A DNA stretch of 43,532 nt from JANWHF01 sp036276235 (GTDB taxonomy: Bacteria > Planctomycetota > Phycisphaerae > Tepidisphaerales > Tepidisphaeraceae): positions 1 through 43,532 of the forward strand of contig DATBDZ010000090.1 in the NCBI GenBank assembly GCA_036276235.1, written 5' to 3'. A program made the position numbers and the translations under genes. The notes below the pieces were generated by a model. The model worked only from the letters and a program-made list of their open reading frames with translations, made no database searches and was not told the origin of the DNA. Shown one piece after another: positions 39,901-43,532 of the stretch (position 1 is the stretch's first letter; the number at the start of each line of letters is the position of its first letter).

Positions 39901-41968
39901 CAAGCCGCAGCACAAGCGCGGCGGCAGATGCGCCAAGCGCCAGCCATGCGATGCCGGAGCCGCCGATGCCATGCAGCGCGGCCGGAGTGCGAATCAGCGC
40001 CGCGTAGACTACAGCCGCCAGACTCGCCCAGATGAGCAGCGCGGTCGAGGAAGGATTGGCGCTGAAATTATGGCTCAGCACGTATTGGCCGATTGCTGCG
40101 CCTGCGAGGCACCAGCCGACCCACGCGAGAATCGGTCGGGTGCGCGACACGCCTGGCTGCCCTCTTTCACCCTCCTCCGGTACTCCGGGATAAGACTCGT
40201 CGCCGAAACTCCTTCGCCATCCGATCGCGAACATGACGATCGCAAACACGGCATACACCAGGCTCGCATGATCCGGATCTCCGGCGACGGCAAAGCCGCG
40301 CGTGTTCAACAGAACGATGCTCAGCAGCGCGATCAGCGCGGCGACAAATCGGTGATAGTCGCGATGATCGTTTTGCCGCGCGCGGCCGTAGATCCAGGCA
40401 AGCGCGCCGAGGATGAGCGAGAGCGGCGCGAGTGCGGTGCCGGCGATCGGCGTCACGATCAATGCGAAGAGATCGGCGGAATCAGCATGCCATGCGACGT
40501 GTCCCGCCAAAACATGAAAACCGACGGCCCACGCGATCGTCAGGCAAGGCAGCGCCAGCAGATGCGCGATGGGGATATCGCAAACGACCACGACGATCGT
40601 GAGGATCAGGAAATCCATCAGCGCGACCGGAACCAGCGCCGCCGGGCGCGGCCAAGCGAGGCTGATTCCGCTCAGCAGGATCATCGAGCCGATCGCGGCA
40701 ACAAACGCCGCCCCGACGCGAACCAGGGCAAGCCGATCGCCCGTGCTTCGGCGGAAGAGCAACAGGCCCGTCGCCAGCGCGGGCAAGCCGCCAAGGCTCA
40801 TGACTGGCGCGATCGTTTGCAGCACCTGCCCAAGGTCCGGCCGGCCCGATGAAGCGCTTTGCCCGACGAGCAGACCCAGCGAGAGGGCCGCCGCGAACGT
40901 GAAGATGCCCAGCGTGAGGAGAATTCCCGTGGCGGCACTTGCGCGAATCGTTTCCCATCGGCGTGCTCTGTTGAGCATCGAGATGCTGAAGATCAGATAG
41001 AGACCAATCGGAATGATCGACAAGGCGAGCAGCAGGTTGCCCGACGGTGCGGGCGGTGCAAATCCGCGAAGGGCAAGCAAGGAGGCCGACAAGCTCGAGG
41101 TCGCGAGAGTCAGCAGCAAAGGCCACTGTGGCGCGATGACTTTCGCCGCCCGCCAGGTGAGCAGAGTGAGAGTGATAAGGGAGATGATGTCGCTGATAGC
41201 GATCGCCGCGCCGGGCAATCCCACCGGAGTCAGCGCCGCAAACGCCAGGCAATTCAGCGGCGCCAGCAGCGTCGCGATAATCAGAATCCCGCGGCTGGTG
41301 GTCGGCAGCCGCCAGCGATGTTCGCTGTGCAGACCCAGCCCAAAGAGCGCGGCCGTCACACTCGTAAAGAATCCAAATTTGAAAACCGGCCGCTGGGAGA
41401 TCTCAGCCCAGAAGCTGAGCACCAGCGCGATCGAGCAGCCGACGATGAGCAGCCCGCCGGCTAGTTCGCCCCAGCGAATATTTCGCTCCTCCATGAAGCC
41501 GCTGAGCACTTGCGCCACGCTTCGCCGAGAGCGCGGGGGCGTCGGCCGCTGCGGAGGCGCGACTTCGACGATGGGTTTCACAACCGGCGGTGAAGGTGTA
41601 AATGGAATCGGAATCGCCCGCTCAGGTGGAACCGCGTCACGCGGAGCGCGAACTGGCTTGAAAGGCGTCGCGATCGGAATCGCCGCAACAGCCGGCGTCT
41701 CCTTGCTGTGGTACTGAACGAGAGCGGCTTTGACCGTCGAAAATGTCTTCGCATCGATCAAGCCGACACTGAAGAGTGCCGTGATCTGATCGAGAGCAAT
41801 CTGGAAATTATCGATGATCGCGGACTGCCGCGTGCCCGGCGGTTGAGCGGTGGACCGCGTGCGCGGCGGCGTCTCAAAGCCGAGCATCATCGAGAACAGC
41901 TTCCACAACCCGTGCCCGATAACGGTGATCATCGCCACCACAAACCCGATAAGAAGCAGCCATTCCAT
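36932..41968 (-). CDS. Giant polytopic membrane protein of unknown function
   Basis: About 1,678 residues from ATG 41966-41968 (GAAGG upstream; an ATG 24 bases earlier also exists). The plan: one N-terminal membrane helix (WLLLIGFVVAMITVIGHGLW), a cytoplasmic segment containing DQITALFSVGLIDAKTFSTV and a Pro-rich linker, then about 40 hydrophobic segments to the end. The first membrane phrase after the linker is ERNIRWGELAGGLLIVGCSI. It resembles large DUF2157/DUF2339-like planctomycete proteins in style, but I cannot name a family with confidence. No catalytic motif seen. Function unknown. Confidence 0.85.
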   Translation of the reverse strand: MEWLLLIGFVVAMITVIGHGLWKLFSMMLGFETPPRTRSTAQPPGTRQSAIIDNFQIALDQITALFSVGLIDAKTFSTVKAALVQYHSKETPAVAAIPIATPFKPVRAPRDAVPPERAIPIPFTPSPPVVKPIVEVAPPQRPTPPRSRRSVAQVLSGFMEERNIRWGELAGGLLIVGCSIALVLSFWAEISQRPVFKFGFFTSVTAALFGLGLHSEHRWRLPTTSRGILIIATLLAPLNCLAFAALTPVGLPGAAIAISDIISLITLTLLTWRAAKVIAPQWPLLLTLATSSLSASLLALRGFAPPAPSGNLLLALSIIPIGLYLIFSISMLNRARRWETIRASAATGILLTLGIFTFAAALSLGLLVGQSASSGRPDLGQVLQTIAPVMSLGGLPALATGLLLFRRSTGDRLALVRVGAAFVAAIGSMILLSGISLAWPRPAALVPVALMDFLILTIVVVVCDIPIAHLLALPCLTIAWAVGFHVLAGHVAWHADSADLFALIVTPIAGTALAPLSLILGALAWIYGRARQNDHRDYHRFVAALIALLSIVLLNTRGFAVAGDPDHASLVYAVFAIVMFAIGWRRSFGDESYPGVPEEGERGQPGVSRTRPILAWVGWCLAGAAIGQYVLSHNFSANPSSTALLIWASLAAVVYAALIRTPAALHGIGGSGIAWLALGASAAALVLRLGTEQTSMLAGVANMLLWMAGIWMIVAVSDKRPLISSVAMCAAASALFLKWLGPIHDLAMFDMARLADLNATVLASMALTAALRERITASERSASAATRYIDVQLIAATVLAGLILVPAVIELVITPGHLMFAQVAGQFWGWLAIGSIVAASIVHGRLHAGQISIRAIALMLLTLVALFACTADDLLSVYPWAGFHVLMGGLLAVGWIILGSGILIARRLTVATHIFDDAAPSNGQIALQYHRPAASMIDLVGARMSLVFGGERLVPTVIRTVMLTCGLVVLLGFRSLVGDPVSPWPAICGLAAVAGLLLALACWTFRSGLLNGATPLLNAAATIGYFHANGILHGGLADLFCLNVAVVALSGLAWLVLDLNVLRRGQNESAQNRIPPHSLNAIASIGAMCVIAGLLLFGRIIGAAPGLADLHLLALAMGATALLALARLWDRRASRVLPTLYVVGLTAITTALGLSDLEPANLLWTAGVWLAGYTLLTAILWSMRDALAHLAHGLGISTERFDGTIHWLGPITTIAAYLIAGIAFWADFAFAEPSQRLVPAVAALSQGFALLLLARGNVKTAIRQHCLQIVALAAVAIGWSIPSPSGATPAQRAVIVFTILGALSALYRVLCPILVRTNEIWEIVARQQAAQTAVVAIIALAFAFGNEVFDIATIGHVTLDPISTFVILVALIFTAGAMIWSAARNHEASIAWRQRLVYAAEGTLVVIFAHLRMTMPFLFGGLLSQYWPLVLMAIAFGGVSIGELLRRREQPVFAQPLHRTGIFLPILPIVALLIGPPMTVNIEHLLLISAALYGVVAAWRHSFSFAVLAALCANGAFWHLLAFTPGFAFLEHPQVWLIPLALAVLVVSQLTSHRMGAQELRNIRYIGLLAIYCSSTADIFLNGVAAAPWLPLVLAVLSLAGVLVGVLHHIRPFLYLGITFLSLSILTMIYYASAELHWTWIWYVAGIALGAGMIALFALFEKRRSRMVSLFEGMRGWE

Positions 41969-42320
41969 CGCCTTCGCTCCAACCCGGGACATTTGATGTG
42001 TGGGTCCCGAGCGTCGCTAAAGTAAGATTTGTGCCGGCAGGGAAATGGCGCGCAACCTCTGTTTTCTCAGTCGGTTACAAATCGGCTACATTTCCCGCGA
42101 TTTCCCCAAGCGGCAATGGATGCCGGGCCGCCTGGCAATTCGTGAATGGCGTTCGGCAGAACGGAATGGCCCGATCGCCGTGCATGCGGTCCTAATTCAC
42201 ATTTCGGAGACTCGGTTCGGCGTCGCCAGTGGGTCAGTCTGAAGTTGCAAATGGTGGCGGTACTCCGAGACCTGTGGCACCCATACGGACCCACTACCGG
42301 ACCTCACCCGAAATCCGCGC
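41969..42320. other. Gap with no supported gene
   Basis: The bases between the giant membrane protein start and the terminator of the AraC gene contain only short frames without a domain or good ribosome site. The upstream promoter of the giant gene should lie at its left end, but no clear -35/-10 pair stands out. Confidence 0.45.
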
Positions 42321-42358
42321 AAAAAAGAATCTGGCATGACTTAGTCATGCCAGATTCT
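42321..42358 (-). terminator. Rho-independent terminator of the AraC-type gene
   Basis: On the minus strand AGAATCTGGCATGACT pairs perfectly with AGTCATGCCAGATTCT around two bases, then TTTTTTGCGCG. The stem is 15-16 bp, the strongest terminator in the window. Confidence 0.9.
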
Positions 42359-42381
42359 CGCAGTTACTTTCGAATGTCGAA

Positions 42382-43532
42382 TTAATTATTCGACGTCTTC
42401 TTCCGTTCCGCGGCCATTCGGCGCCAGCGGGTGGGGGTCAGGCCGGTGGCCTGCTTGAAGCGGCTGGTGAAGTGGCTCTGGTGGGCGAAACCATTTTCGC
42501 GGGCGATTTCGGCCAGTTCCTTTTCGCCGCCCAGAAGCTCTGTCTTGCATTCATGGATTTGGCAATCAGACATAAACTCCTTGGGAGTCAGGCCCAGCAA
42601 TTCGGTAAATCGGCGATGGAAGTGGAACGGGCTCAGTTGCACTTCCCGCGCAATCTCCGGCAGTGTCGGCCCGCGGCGGAATTCGGTCGCCATGAACTTC
42701 AGCGCCGGAATCAGGCGGCTCAGTTCCGCGTCAGCTTGGAAATCCTGCGGCTTCACCGCGCTCCAATCCGACACGCCGGGCTGCAGACAGAAGAACGTAA
42801 ACGATCCATCGCCCAGCGCCGGATAATGCTTGTAGGCCACGAGCGTGAAGACCCACATGTCGCCGTGCGAATCGGGGAACTGCACACGGTCGGCCGAGGA
42901 GCCGTGGCCATTGATCTGGTGCATGCGGCGCTTGGCGCGATCGAGCAGTTGCTGGCGGAGCTTTGCATCGAGCGCGCTGAGGGTCTGCGAGCCGAAGATC
43001 GGCTTGAGCTTTGAATCGACGATCGCGAGCCGGACTTCGGGCACCTCGCCCACGAGCCGGCCGCCTTGCGGAGCACCCTTGCGAGGCTGACGAGATTGCT
43101 GACGCCGCTCGTCAAACTGTCGGACCGCGCCGAGCAGTTTTTGCACGTCTGCGCCGCTGAAGTCTGATTCGTCGGCGGATCGGAATAGGTGTACGACACC
43201 CGGATATCCGTCAAAAACGGGAGCCGCCACCGGGAGCGCGACGGCATATTTCAGCCCAGCCGGCTCCATCAGGGCCTGTACAAAGGGCGTCGCTTCAAAC
43301 TCATCGCGTTTGTAGGCGTCACTGGGTTTGATGGCCTTGCGCTTTAAGATTGCCTGCCAGCTTATCCGGTCTTCGGTATGAAAACCCTTTGAATAGCTCT
43401 TTAGCAGGGCATCGGGCACATTGGACGGCTGCGCGATTTGCAGCCCGCCTCGGGGGACAGTGGTTAAAACCAAGCCACTCTGGAAGGGCGCAGCCTTCTT
43501 GAGGGAATCCAATAGGAACCGAACTGAATGTT
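42382..43532 (-). CDS. AraC-type transcriptional regulator, 5' end outside window
   Basis: At least 382 residues. The C-terminal ~100 hold two helix-turn-helix motifs of AraC/XylS proteins (PTLPEIAREVQLSPFHFHRR, ELAEIARENGFAHQSHFTSR) and the closing FKQATGLTPTRWRRM. The N-terminal part, from the window edge to about residue 120, is GAF/PAS-like in appearance (FQSGLVLTTVPRGGLQIAQP). The frame stays open upstream of the TTG at 43510-43512 to the edge with plausible sequence (SVRFLLDS), so the true start lies beyond the window. It regulates unknown genes. Followed by a strong terminator. Confidence 0.83.
   Translation of the reverse strand, partial: HSVRFLLDSLKKAAPFQSGLVLTTVPRGGLQIAQPSNVPDALLKSYSKGFHTEDRISWQAILKRKAIKPSDAYKRDEFEATPFVQALMEPAGLKYAVALPVAAPVFDGYPGVVHLFRSADESDFSGADVQKLLGAVRQFDERRQQSRQPRKGAPQGGRLVGEVPEVRLAIVDSKLKPIFGSQTLSALDAKLRQQLLDRAKRRMHQINGHGSSADRVQFPDSHGDMWVFTLVAYKHYPALGDGSFTFFCLQPGVSDWSAVKPQDFQADAELSRLIPALKFMATEFRRGPTLPEIAREVQLSPFHFHRRFTELLGLTPKEFMSDCQIHECKTELLGGEKELAEIARENGFAHQSHFTSRFKQATGLTPTRWRRMAAERKKTSNN

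Noticed and set aside
1..43532. tRNA, rRNA or other structured RNA genes
   Set aside because: No tRNA cloverleaf-like sequence with CCA-end context, no rRNA stretch and no recognisable riboswitch was found by reading; a covariance-model scan would be needed to exclude small ones.
42382..43532. AraC-type gene beginning at the TTG 43510-43512
   Set aside because: The frame continues in sensible sequence to the window edge and no ribosome site precedes the TTG, so I treat the gene as cut by the edge.

Overview
The window looks like a chromosomal segment of a GC-rich planctomycete, most likely class Phycisphaerae (Tepidisphaera-like). Three things point there: C-terminal zinc ribbons of the CGYDL...CPECG type, N-terminal LEPR-XLL-like motifs (LEGRALLTS, LESRQFLSG, LEARRMCST) on predicted surface proteins, and ATQPA-type linkers after signal peptides. 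Long palindromic repeats fill many gaps. The placement is inference from protein style; there is no rRNA or tRNA in the window.

Layout. 1-3120: three small membrane or zinc-ribbon proteins on the minus strand, with integron attC-like palindromes around one of them, then about 1.3 kb with little coding content. 3123-12333: a cupin, a cupredoxin-like secreted protein, a minus-strand operon (beta-helix surface protein, SGNH hydrolase, SMI1/KNR4 protein), a second SGNH hydrolase, a CE15-type glucuronoyl esterase and an apiosidase-like glycosidase. Together these suggest work on plant cell-wall polysaccharide. 12382-13185: a truncated LRR/DUF6745-like remnant.

13441-18382 is the most interesting block, a compact plus-strand type II fatty-acid/polyketide-like cluster: FabZ-like dehydratase, long acyl carrier protein, second FabZ-like protein lacking the catalytic His, ketosynthase lacking the nucleophilic Cys and one His, a two-gene toxin-antitoxin-like unit, and an intact ketosynthase. 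It therefore carries one active and one degenerate copy of both the dehydratase and the ketosynthase, as in KS/chain-length-factor systems. No ketoreductase, acyltransferase or phosphopantetheinyl transferase is present.

18477-25541: a small exported protein, efp (with Asn at the loop tip), an adenylate-kinase-like protein, acetyl-CoA synthetase, a beta-propeller surface protein and an ECF sigma/anti-sigma pair. 25919-36927: mfd (with a repeat-derived insertion inside the protein), a secreted protein possibly related to D-apionate lactonase, a hotdog thioesterase, a small His/Lys-rich exported protein, a second sigma/anti-sigma pair, a sedolisin-like (S53) protein and an orphan ABC permease. 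36932-43532: a giant polytopic membrane protein of about 1,680 residues and an AraC-type regulator cut by the window edge.

A second theme is repeats. At least eight gaps hold hairpins built from a short iterated word and its reverse complement, each locus with its own word. Three copies of a separate ~130-bp palindromic element also occur. In two genes (mfd and the apiosidase-like gene) such elements sit in frame inside the coding sequence, and in two others they supply the stop codon.
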